From NCBI RefSeq assembly GCF_007655135.1, contig NC_045131.1, forward strand, positions 26,520,001 through 26,584,000: a stretch of 64,000 bases of DNA, in the 5' to 3' direction. Within the stretch, counting starts at the first letter, position 1. Each line of letters opens with the position of its first letter. The notes beneath the pieces are model-generated. The model made no database searches and had not been told where the DNA came from. It saw nothing but the letters and a program-made list of their open reading frames with translations. The position numbers and the translations under genes were made by a program. Source of the stretch: Punica granatum. Its lineage: Eukaryota; Streptophyta; Magnoliopsida; Myrtales; Lythraceae. Positions 55,786 to 64,000 of the stretch are shown one piece after another.

Positions 55786-56220
55786 CACTACAACGAAAAG
55801 GACTTTTGATGATAACATTTTGCCGACCCATCAAAATGGGTTGCCAAAAGTCCATTGGAGTGGGTCTGGGGTGACCTAAAAAAATAAGTCGCCTAAGATA
55901 GGGCTTTGGCCGATCATTTCTGATGGGTTGGCAAAAAAATGGTCGTCATAGGCCAGCCCATACCGACCCAAAAAAAAGCGACATCTTAGATATAATTTTT
56001 CGTGACCCAATAATTAAGGTCAGCACAAGTTAGTTGTCCGAGATACGATATATTCCGACAAAAAAAAATGATAGCCTCAAATGAGGCTTTACCCGACCAT
56101 TTAAAAATGGGTTAACTTAGATTTGGTTTTTCGCGACCCAAATTTTTGGGTCGACCAAGCAAGGATCGCCTAAGATCGGACTAGGCGCCAAAATGAAACT
56201 TTGAAAATTTGAAAATCGAT
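55786..56220 (+). mobile_element. One end of a CACTA (En/Spm) element
   Basis: It begins CACTACAACGAAAAGGACTT, the canonical CACTA terminus. Subterminal repeats in both orientations follow (GACCCATCAAAATGGGTTGCC, GGGTCTGGGG, TCTGATGGGTTGGCAA, CGACCCA repeats). The opposite TAGTG end is not visible before the MITE at 56,221, so this is a truncated end. Confidence 0.65.
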
Positions 56221-56496
56221 GTGTTCGGTTTTAAAGTTAAGTAGAGTTGAGTTTTAATTTGAATTGAGTTGTAATAATTGTGTTGTTGAATTATAAGAAA
56301 AAATGTAAAAAGGTAATGAATAGTTGAGAAAAAGTAATTATTGTATTATTAAATTGTAAAAAAATAATGAATAGTTAATATAATTTAATATTAAAAATTG
56401 AATTAAATGATTAAAAAATTGAAAGAAAAAAAAATGTTTTTATTATATATTGTGTAAAGTTAAAATTTTAAAAATATGATTGTAAAATCAAACGAA
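56221..56496 (+). mobile_element. MITE family A, copy 3
   Basis: It runs from TGTGTTCGGTTTTAAAGTTA to TTGTAAAATCAAACGAAG, with the same body blocks as 52,941-53,270 (AGTAGAGTTGAGTTTTAATT, ATGAATAGTTGAG). It appears shortened internally compared with copy 2. Confidence 0.65.
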
Positions 56497-56807
56497 GCGT
56501 AGTAGTATAGGTGCGTCGCTCCTTACGTCACGTAAATCAATCCAAGCTCCCTTTCTTCAACGATGAGTCCGGCGGGAGCTTCGGGGGATTTGGTGAGGAA
56601 GCAGAGGAAAAGGGGGCGGCGGAAGATGACTGGCTGACGACCGACGGGTTCGAGCAGTAGAAGCTGGGTGAAGAGGAGGGGAAGGAAAATCTCTCTCTCT
56701 CTTTATCTCCCCTTCTCTCCTTTCAGTTCGCTTCCCTCTCTGTAATTTCATTTCATTCCATGAGCAAACCCCACGAAATCTCTCCGTCATTTGCAGCAGA
56801 GAGCTTC

Positions 56808-57230
56808 AAGAAAGTAAAGGAAGTATATTCCGGTGTCGGATTTTTCCCACAATCTGTATCTGCGATCTGATTTGGCGCATCTTCTTGTGGAGAACCTTGC
56901 TGTTTTTTTCTGCTAACGCGGCAGCATCCTTCGGGGGCTGATTGATATTCTTTATAGCTATCATCTTCCTTAGTGCTTCCCAGTAGCTCAGCCTTGTAGA
57001 CTTCTCCACAGCCACCCTTCCCGATGATCTCGAGGGCAGCTAACCCATCTCCATTCTCCAGGAAGGCCAGGTCCTCCTTTTTCTCGATGAGTGGGCTGAA
57101 GATCACGGGCCCTTCTTCCCACTGCCTCTTATCACTGCCAAGGTCAGCTTCAACATCCGGGAGAAGACGAACCCTGAGATGGGGTTCCTCGTTTCGTTGC
57201 TGATAACGCTTTTCCGGTTTACGTAGATGT
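56808..57230 (-). pseudogene. SOBIR1-type receptor kinase fragment
   Basis: Three frame-shifted pieces on the minus strand follow the SOBIR1 order. The membrane-proximal part is ISGFVFSRMLKLTLAVIRGS, then GKKGP (about 57,190-57,110). A one-base shift near 57,107-57,115 leads to VIFSPLIEKKEDLAFLENGD and EIIGKGGCGEVYKAELLGS (the Gly-rich loop). A second one-base shift near 56,970 leads to RKMIAIKNINQPPKDAAALA (with the VAIK-type Lys) and RHRNILPLL. It then stops at a TGA near 56,808. The catalytic HRD and DFG parts, the LRRs and the signal peptide are absent. SOBIR1 is a co-receptor kinase for LRR receptor-like proteins. This piece is not functional. Confidence 0.8.
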
Positions 57231-57424
57231 ACTAAAAGCAGAGCTTTGTTGTGTGTTGTGCCCAATTTACTGAGAATCGTTCATTTTCTGTTACCCCTTG
57301 GCTTTCATCGTTCTGAATTCTTGAGGCTGACTAGTTAAAATCAAAGGGCATTCGGGTTTCTGATTGTCGAAGAACAGGAACTGAACCCTCTTTCCCGACC
57401 CAAAAAAAAAAAAAAGGAACTGAA

Positions 57425-57426
<2 letters not shown>

Positions 57427-57457
<31 letters not shown>
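57427..57457 (+). repeat. (CT)n microsatellite
   Basis: About 15 CT repeats followed by a short C run, 25 bases before a small ATG-led exon candidate at 57,483. CT-rich tracts like this are common in plant 5'UTRs. Confidence 0.9.
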
Positions 57458-57459
<2 letters not shown>

Positions 57460-57482
57460 CCCCTTCTCTGGCGAGACTAAGC

Positions 57483-57758
57483 ATGTCGAGATCGGAAGGT
57501 ACGCTGATAGTCTACTTTATCTCGTGTTCAAATAATGTGGCTGATTCAGTTGTCCTGTGGTAATGGTTCATCCATATCCAAATGGACAATCTTTAATTTG
57601 TGATTTTGATGTCTCATTGTGGGTTGGGAACTTTTTGTTCGGATGGATAGATATCGTGGTTCCATGGTTTTGGTCGGTGGTTAGTTGCTCTGTTAGTATC
57701 TTTTCCTTTCGCAGGTGAAGATGAGATGCTTCTCTTATTAGCACATGTAGCAGTTTAG
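57483..57758 (+). pseudogene. Possible truncated gene start (two short exons)
   Basis: The ATG at 57,483 opens MSRSE, then a donor-like G|GTACGC (57,499-57,500). A good acceptor TTTCCTTTCGCAG ends at 57,714, and the joined frame continues EDEMLLLLAHVAV to a TAG at 57,756-57,758. Only 19 codons result. It may be the broken 5' end of a gene or retro-copied promoter region. I do not recognise the protein, and chance cannot be excluded. Confidence 0.2.
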
Positions 57759-57759
57759 A

Positions 57760-58252
57760 CGGTTAAAACTTAAAAGGGCTTCTTTCAACACCTAAATGAT
57801 GTCAAGCGACGAAGTTATAAGGGTCGTTTTCCCTTTGCTTGATGTGAAGGACCTTGCTCCATGAACGAGGATCGATGTGAACGTTCAAATGATGACCCAA
57901 CCCAATAATCACAACCATTGTTTTTGTATGAACTTTGTTATTATTGTTAGTATTACTGCTTTATTAATAAACTTAAGAAGTTGCCTTTATCATGTAATGA
58001 CTATGGGCATAATTATTTGGATTGTAAATTTGATTCATGTGTAATTTATATTTGTCTATATTGCAACTGGCAAACAACTTATCAACAATAAATAAGTATA
58101 GCCGGTCCATTCTGTAATAGTAATTACGACAAAACGTTGTCAATTATCATAATTCTCTTTTTTTTCTTGTTAAATATTTCTAATATCGTTCTTTGGTTTT
58201 AATTTTCTTTTAATATTAAGGGCTTTAGTTACTCGTCATTCTAAATTTACTG

Positions 58253-58297
<45 letters not shown>

Positions 58298-58690
58298 TGT
58301 ATATTAAGTGAATTTTTGTTCAATTTTGAGAATTAAAATGAATTTCTTTTGACTTTTTTTTGGTGAATTAACTAAAGCATTATCAAGTGAATTTTACTAT
58401 ATGCGAGTATTTTATCCCGTGCATTGCACGGGTTCGTTTATATTCAATTATCATCTTTGTTATAATTATTTACATTTAGAAAAACTAATTTGCTTAATAA
58501 GAATAATAACATTTTTCATAATTTCAATAAAATTAGAGTAATATTTCTAGGAAAATTAGAGCAATTTTAGGTTCAAATTAAAGTAAATCTAACGATTTAA
58601 TATTAATTTTATAATTAATAGTTCCATGCATTGCTCGTGCTTGTTTTATCAACATATTTTTCTTTTAATTTTCTTTTTTTGGTAGGAAAA
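57760..58690. other. AT-rich intergenic DNA
   Basis: No gene. It contains a (TA)n run at 58,255-58,289 and a Helitron 3' end at 58,404-58,432. Confidence 0.5.
58404..58432 (-). mobile_element. Helitron-like 3' terminus with perfect hairpin (minus strand)
   Basis: The minus strand reads CCCGTGCAATGCACGGG, a perfect 7-bp stem with an AAT loop, then eight bases, then CTCG (one change from CTAG). It is the best-preserved hairpin of the set at 10,899, 16,810, 39,766 and 54,548. Confidence 0.5.
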
Positions 58691-58965
58691 TTTTCTTTTA
58701 ACTAGTAAGGAATTTAGCTATTTGTCATGCCATATATAATTGCATTTATTGCACTCGAATATGTATAAATATTTGTATTTACAATAGGCACTTTGTTGTT
58801 ATCATTTAAATGTTTTTTAAATTTCAAAGATTGAAAATTAATTTATATATAGATGTAGATTAGATTATATTTATAATTTTAAAACTACTATTTGTATTTT
58901 TTATGATTTTCAATTACATTGATTGAATTGAATTTATTGTTTTCAAGTCAATTTTACTATATGTA
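58690..58965 (+). repeat. Direct repeat flanking the large solo LTR, left copy
   Basis: Shares with 62,215-62,445 the order TTAGCTATTTGTCATGCCA / TTAACTATTTGTAATGCCA, ATATAATTGC(A/G)TTT, TTGCACTCGAATATGTATAA, ACTTTGTT and a TTTTAAATTTC block. The two copies bracket the solo LTR. Confidence 0.7.
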
Positions 58966-58972
58966 TAGATAT

Positions 58973-61900
58973 TGTCAGCACTTAATTTCAGTCCATCGGC
59001 TTCGAGGGGGGCAAAATTGTCATTTTCCAATTTATCACCTTTTCTTTAAAAAAATTAAATTAAATTATTTTTAATTAAATTAAATATGTTAAAGAAAAAA
59101 AAAGAAGAAAAAGAAAAAAGGAAAGAGTCGGGCAGGGCCGGGCAGGCCGGGCAGCGTTGACCGGCTGCCCGTGACCGCCGGCCCTAATTAAAAAAAAAAA
59201 ACAAATCGGGCAGGCCGGGCAGGGCCGGGCAGCAATCGCCGGCTGCCCGCGATCCCCGCCGGCCCGGAACTGTCCCCAAATCGCGGTTCTCCGCGATTTT
59301 CTCCAAATCGGCTGAAATCTTAACGGAAACGGGGAAGAAATTGCAATTAAATAAACAGAAATGGAATTCGGATGAGGAGGAACAAGACCCATCGAACGAA
59401 ATCGAAAAATTGGCTCTCGTTTCGGGGAATTTGGAGATCGGAGAATTCGGGGAATCGTCGCCGGAATACCGCAAAAACTCCCCGATTCCGGCCACTTAAA
59501 CTCCGGTGAGGCCCAGATCGACCACGGCGGAGTGCCGGCAGCGCCCAGAGCTACTTCCCGCGTCCATTCCGGCAGTCGTCGCGGCGTCCAGGGGCGAAAA
59601 CCGCCGCCCCCAGCCTCGTCGCCGTCGTTGCCCCCAATCCCGGCCGCCCTTTGGCTAACGGGCCTCGGCCCAATTCTTTTTTTCGCAGGCCCAACCCAAG
59701 CCCAGCCAGGCCCAACGCCCAGTCCAGCCCAGCTTCTCTTCCGGGCGATTTCTCCTTCGGGCGGGCGATCCGATCCGACCCGATTGTCCGGCGATTTTTA
59801 TTTTTTTTATTTACAGAGAAGCCCCTCAACTTTCCGGATTAGGTAAATTCTCGACTTAGTGGCATGATTAGGGCTCATTTCCTGAATATTATTGCTTGCT
59901 TGATTGGATATAATGTGAATTGAGTGTTCTTGGGTCGCGTGGGTGATCGGATTTGTCCCGAACTTGATTTTACGAACTTTCCATTTTGTCACATTTCTGT
60001 CCAGAGGACTCATTTTATTTTTTTTAGATCTGCCCCGAACTCTAAAATTTATTTTCAACCAAGTCCCGGTCATTTTATTATTTTTCAATCAGTCCTTGGA
60101 TTTTTCAGAATTTCTCAAGCGTCCCAAAAGACTTTCCAAGTTGTTTCAGTTTAGTCCCTAGGCCATTTTTCACCCTTTTCAGATCTGCCCCGAATTTCAA
60201 AATTTCTTTTCAATCCAGTCCTAGTCATTTCACTATTTCCCAATCAGTCCTGGAATTCCCAGAATTTTTCAAGCATCCCAAAAAACTTTCCAAGTTGTTT
60301 CAGTTTAGTCCTGGGGCCATTTTTTTTATTTCCAGATCAGTCCCGATTTTCAAATTCTTTTCAAATAAGCCCTAGGACACTTTCAGTAATTTTTACACAG
60401 TTCCCATTTTTTAGAATTTTCAAATCAGTCCCCAATCTTTTAGAATTTTCAGATCAGTCCCCAATTTTTTAGAATTTCCAAATCAGTCCCTGCTCTTTTA
60501 AAATCGTTTAATTCAGTCCCCTGGACGTTTTCTAAAATATCCTGCCCTTTTCTACTTGGATCACCCACCGACAATGCATGTGCCCCATTTAAATATTTCA
60601 ATTTTGTAATTATGTGAGTATGTCGGAAATTAGAGTTTATCGGGCGGTCAACTAATGGCCATCTCGACGGCTCGAAATTCGTAGACTAAAGCATTCGGCA
60701 AGTTTTCTAATTAACCTAAAATTCTACATACGGGATAATCGGGACGTTAAATTTGGCTAAATTAAATCACTTGATTTCTTTAGATGGATTGCACGAATTG
60801 ATTAATAATTTGTAATCGCGTCGACAGTCCAAGAACTGTTAGTCATGCCCTTTTCAAAATTCACAATTTCAAAAGCACCGAGATACGTATAGCGTAATCT
60901 TGATTTGCATGCACACACATATTTACCGATTCAAGGGTATGATTACCGGTTCTTGTCCTGCCGTAATCCTAGCGTAGGTTTGTATTTAGAACGGGTTAAA
61001 ACATAAAAAAATACATTAATCTCAAACTTGGCTTAAATCAAACATGGGCAATAGGCAATTAGAGGGTTAGGTTTTCGGGTTTTAGGTTAAAATACTTTTA
61101 ATCTGTAAAAAACCATATTGTCGCGATACAGAATAATCTAAAAACAACCCACACATTCGAGACTTGATTATGGACATCACGTCTGTCGGGTCCGTTTAAA
61201 TAATGCTGAATGCTACATACCCTATCCATCACCCTTTTGTTTGTTTTAAGGTAGGATTTGTATGCCAATATACCCCGGTTAATAATCAGTTAATTCACGT
61301 AAATTCGGCGATAACAAAACCCCATTGATTGTTTAGTTGTGCTTGCTTGTTACATCTTTTGCACTTGATTGTTATGCGGATCGAGCCCGATCCTTTAGGA
61401 CTCGATTCACACTGGGTCCAACGCCCTTAACCGTCGATCATGGGATCCAATACCCCCATACATCGAGTGCGCATTTAATTTAATTTTCGGTCTTTTCCAA
61501 ATTATACGGTGAGCATGAGTGAAATCATGGCCAAATGCGAACCGACCGGGATTTAGTTATTATAGCTTGTCTTTATTTATGTGAGAGAACAATGTAAGGT
61601 TTTATATTATATATATATTCATGTAAAATCCCGGTCGGAGAGTAGATGGTCAGAGTGTTTCTTCGAATTTACGGTGTCAAAACGCATAAGATGAGCAAAA
61701 CTTAATCATGAGGTAAATAAATAAAATGGCAAGCCTAGCAAGTTAGAGTACCGAAAGGGCGTGTGGGATATAGGCCCACACGTAATAGAACCCCCGAATT
61801 CGAAATTTCTGGTTCCGTACAGACCATTGCCTTAACATACTAGGTGTATCCCATACCCCTAGACCCGGGTAACTTGCCGGCCCTCGACCTTCGGGTCGTA

Positions 61901-62027
61901 AAATGGCAAGTGGCGACTCCTTCTCATGTGCGTCCGTCGCGCGTCCCCGGGAAGGTGGACACTCCCAAGCCGCGTTGCATAGGCGCGCGCATGCGTGCCT
62001 CGACGAGACGAAATTCGGGTGCGCACA
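58973..62027 (+). repeat. Large solo LTR, Ty3/gypsy Tat/Ogre-like
   Basis: It begins TGTCAGCACTTAATTTCAGT and ends AAATTCGGGTGCGCACA (TG...CA). The ends are partly inverted copies of each other. GATAT (58,968-58,972) and AATAT (62,028-62,032) form a 5-bp target duplication with one mismatch. Near the right end a GTAACTTGCCGG, CGACCTTCGGGTCG, AAATGGCAAGTGGCGACTCC stretch is typical of large plant gypsy LTRs (from memory). GC-rich repeats (GGGCAGGCCGGGCAG) occupy 59,120-59,250 and a 154-bp tandem repeat occupies 60,026-60,480. There is no coding region, so it is a solo LTR. Family assignment is by resemblance. Confidence 0.7.
60026..60480 (+). repeat. Tandem repeat in the solo LTR, ~154-bp period
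   Basis: AGATCTGCCCCGAA starts at 60,026 and 60,181 and, as AGATCAGTCCCGA, at 60,334. Each is followed by CAATCAGTCC, CAAGTTGTTTCAGTTTAGTC-type blocks. About 2.7 copies, with decay toward the right. Confidence 0.85.
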
Positions 62028-62214
62028 AATATAATTTCTTTTTTGTCTATGTACTTTTGTTATATTTTTTCATGATTAGTTTTTTTTTTAATTTTTTTAA
62101 TTATAATTTAGTTTAATTTATTAAAAACCTAATCACCACCTATCTTTAGTTTTAGGAATTGATTCCGAACTAATTTTTTCTTATTAAGCCTAATTCGTTC
62201 TTTTTATTTTATTT

Positions 62215-62445
62215 TATTTTCTTTTGATTATTAAAGGATTTAACTATTTGTAATGCCAAATATAATTGCGTTTGTTGCACTCGAATATGTATAATTGTCT
62301 CTATTTATAGCAGCTACTTTGTTATAGCTTTAAGTGTTTTTAAATTTCTAAGATTAAAAGTTTAGTTTTTTTATTTATTTTCAATTGCATTAACTCAAGA
62401 GTATTTATGCTCCTCAAATGAATTTTACTTATAGACAGATAGATG
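62215..62445 (+). repeat. Direct repeat flanking the large solo LTR, right copy
   Basis: Partner of 58,690-58,965. Divergence includes several small deletions. The repeat also touches ATAGATGG simple repeats near 62,440-62,465. Confidence 0.7.
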
Positions 62446-62472
62446 GATGGATGGATAGATGGATAAAGATAT

Positions 62473-62747
62473 GGAAAAATAGCATCATATAACACAATTT
62501 TTACCTTAATTTCACTTCACAGCACGTTTTTAAAAGTTGTCACGATCTAGCACGAATCGTCATTTTATTCTCGGATCTAGTATGTCGTTAAACTCCGTCT
62601 AAAAACCGTTAAACACCGTTAGACGGAGTGTAACGGTGTGCTAGATCCAGGAATAAAATGGTGATTCATGCTAAATCGTGACAACTTTTAAAAATGTGCT
62701 AGAAAGTGAAAATAAAATAAAAAATGTGTTATATGAGGCAATTTTCC
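62473..62747. mobile_element. Foldback (Mutator-like) MITE
   Basis: The left arm runs GGAAAAATAGCATCATATAA, CACAATTTTTACC, TTTTAAAAGTTGTCACGATC, TAGCACGAATC. The reverse complement of the right arm runs GGAAAATTGCCTCATATAAC, ACATTTTTTATTT, TTTTAAAAGTTGTCACGATT, TAGCATGAATC. The centre is near 62,600 (CCGTTAAACACCGTTAGACG). Long arms and a GG-start resemble MULE-type MITEs, but no 9-bp duplication is seen. Confidence 0.75.
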
Positions 62748-62749
62748 TT

Positions 62750-64000
62750 TTTTTTTTTATTTGAAGATTCACCTCCTAGAAAAATCTGAAAATTAATGTG
62801 GAGTTTTATAATAATATCAGGAACACAGGTTAAAAGTTTAAGCTATTTTTGAGATCGGACGCTTCGCAAAAACTATCAAAATCTGAATACCGAAAAAATG
62901 AGTAAATATTTTTTATCTGAAAATTCAACACCCAGAAAAATCTGAAAATCTGTGTGGAGTTTTGTAATAATATCAGGAACATAGGGTAAAAGTTTCATCT
63001 TATTTTGGGATTGGGCGATTCACAAAAATTATCAAAGTTGGAACACCAAAAGATAGGTAAATATATTTTATCTGAAAATTTACTGCCCAGAAAAATATGA
63101 AAATCAGTGATGAGCTTTATAATAATGTTAGGAACATGGGGAAAAAGTTTCATCTCGTTTTGAGATCGGACGGTTCACAAAAATATTAAAATCAGAGTAC
63201 CGAAAAGAATGGTAATTATTTTTTATCTGAAGATTAACCTTGCAAAAAAATTTGAAATTTTGTATAGGGTTTTATAATAATATCAGGAACGTAGGGTAAA
63301 AGTTTTATCTTGTTTTGAAATCGGACGATTCACAAAATCTATCTAAATCACAACATCAAAAAAAGAGGTAAATATTTTTTATCTGAAGATTCACCATCCA
63401 TAAAAATTTGAAAATTTGTGTGAAGCTTTATAATAACATCAGGAACATGGGGTAAAATTTTCATCTTGTTTTGAGGTCGGGCGATTCACAAAAACTATCA
63501 AAATCGGAACATCGAAAAGATGGGTAAATATATTTTATTTGAATATTTACTGCCCAAAAAAATCTGAAAATCTGTGAGGAGCTTTATAATAATGTTAGGA
63601 ACATGGGAAAAAATTTTCATCTCATTTTTAGATCGGACGATTCACAAAAACTATTAAAATCAGAGCATCAAAAAGAAGGGTAATTATTTTTTATTTGAAG
63701 ATTCACCATCCAGAAAAATTTGAAAATTTGTGTGGAGTTTTATAATAATATTAGAAACATGGGATAAAAGTTTCACCTTGTTTTGAGGTCGGATAATTCA
63801 CAAAAGCTACCTAAATCACAACACCAAAAAAAAAGGTAAATATTTTTTATCTGAAAATTCACCATCTAGAAAAATCTGAAAATTTGTGTGCAGCTTTATA
63901 ATAACATCAGGAACATGGAGTAAAAGTTTCACCTCATTTTGTGATCATACGATTCACTAAAATTATCAAAATCAGAACACCGAAAAGAGTGGTAAATATT
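62750..64000 (+). repeat. Tandem array, 155-156-bp unit, at least eight copies, continues past the window
   Basis: The phrase TATCTGA or TATTTGA recurs at 62,758, 62,914, 63,069, 63,224, 63,380, 63,536, 63,692 and 63,848. Each unit contains AAAAATCTGAAAATCTGTG, GGAGTTTTATAATAATATCA, GGAACATGGGGTAAAAGTTT and GATCGGACGATTCACAAAAA (variants). The copies are visibly diverged. No coding frame persists. It is cut by the window edge, so the full length is unknown. Confidence 0.95.

Noticed and set aside
56557..56790. 77-codon minus-strand frame after the SOBIR1 fragment
   Set aside because: Arg/Pro/Ser-rich low-complexity product of a GA-rich tract; it does not match the expected continuation of the kinase.
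59075..59846. Several overlapping frames of 90-105 codons on both strands
   Set aside because: All sit in the GC-rich, stop-poor repeat part of the large solo LTR and show low-complexity Pro/Gly/Ala/Arg sequence.
61844..62116. 90-codon plus-strand frame
   Set aside because: It begins within the LTR 3' part (primer-site-proximal motif) and runs into poly-T; no domain.

Overview
This window looks like nuclear DNA of a eudicot plant. The evidence is spliced genes with plant-type exon layouts (GT..AG introns, telobox and TGGGCC promoter motifs), AT-rich intergenic DNA, and several classes of plant transposable elements. I cannot name the species. Only three genes look intact, all in the first 20 kb; the rest is layered transposon DNA.

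Region by region. 1-3.2 kb holds SINE copies and a LINE fragment. 3.8-9.4 kb (minus) is a complete nine-exon RLP4-type gene: malectin-like domain, LRRs and one membrane segment, with no kinase. 9.6-15.2 kb is intergenic, with a MITE, a Helitron 3' end, an 8-bp-TSD hAT-type MITE and LTR debris. 15.28-16.92 kb (plus) is a complete three-exon DRM1/ARP dormancy/auxin-repressed gene. 17.3-18.1 kb has decayed, unrecognised coding fragments. 18.92-19.26 kb (minus) is an organellar-type ribosomal protein uL18 gene with a 5'UTR intron and a ribosomal-protein-style promoter.

20.2-28.9 kb is a long-inverted-repeat element split by a very young Ty1/copia element (8,021 bp; 1,676-bp LTRs with one visible mismatch; TSD CTAGC). 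31.25-39.49 kb is a bounded Mutator-like element (MULE) with ~240-280-bp TIRs and a perfect 9-bp TSD. It carries a decayed MURA-type transposase on the minus strand and, converging on it, a GRF-zinc-finger/coiled-coil/membrane protein gene that is itself split by a solo LTR of the copia family. 41.1-45.8 kb is a PIF/Harbinger transposase pseudogene split by a ~3.35-kb LTR-like insertion. 46-58.9 kb is AT-rich debris: SINEs, MITEs, Helitron ends, a CACTA end and a SOBIR1 kinase fragment. 58.97-62.03 kb is a ~3-kb solo LTR of a large Ty3/gypsy-type element. 62.75-64 kb is a ~156-bp tandem array running off the window.

The RLP4 and DRM1 genes appear to be a conserved neighbour pair (AT1G28340 and AT1G28330 in Arabidopsis, from memory). 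The most unusual unit is the MULE with its convergent GRF-type membrane protein gene and an array of teloboxes ahead of that gene. All readings are by eye; no database search was possible.
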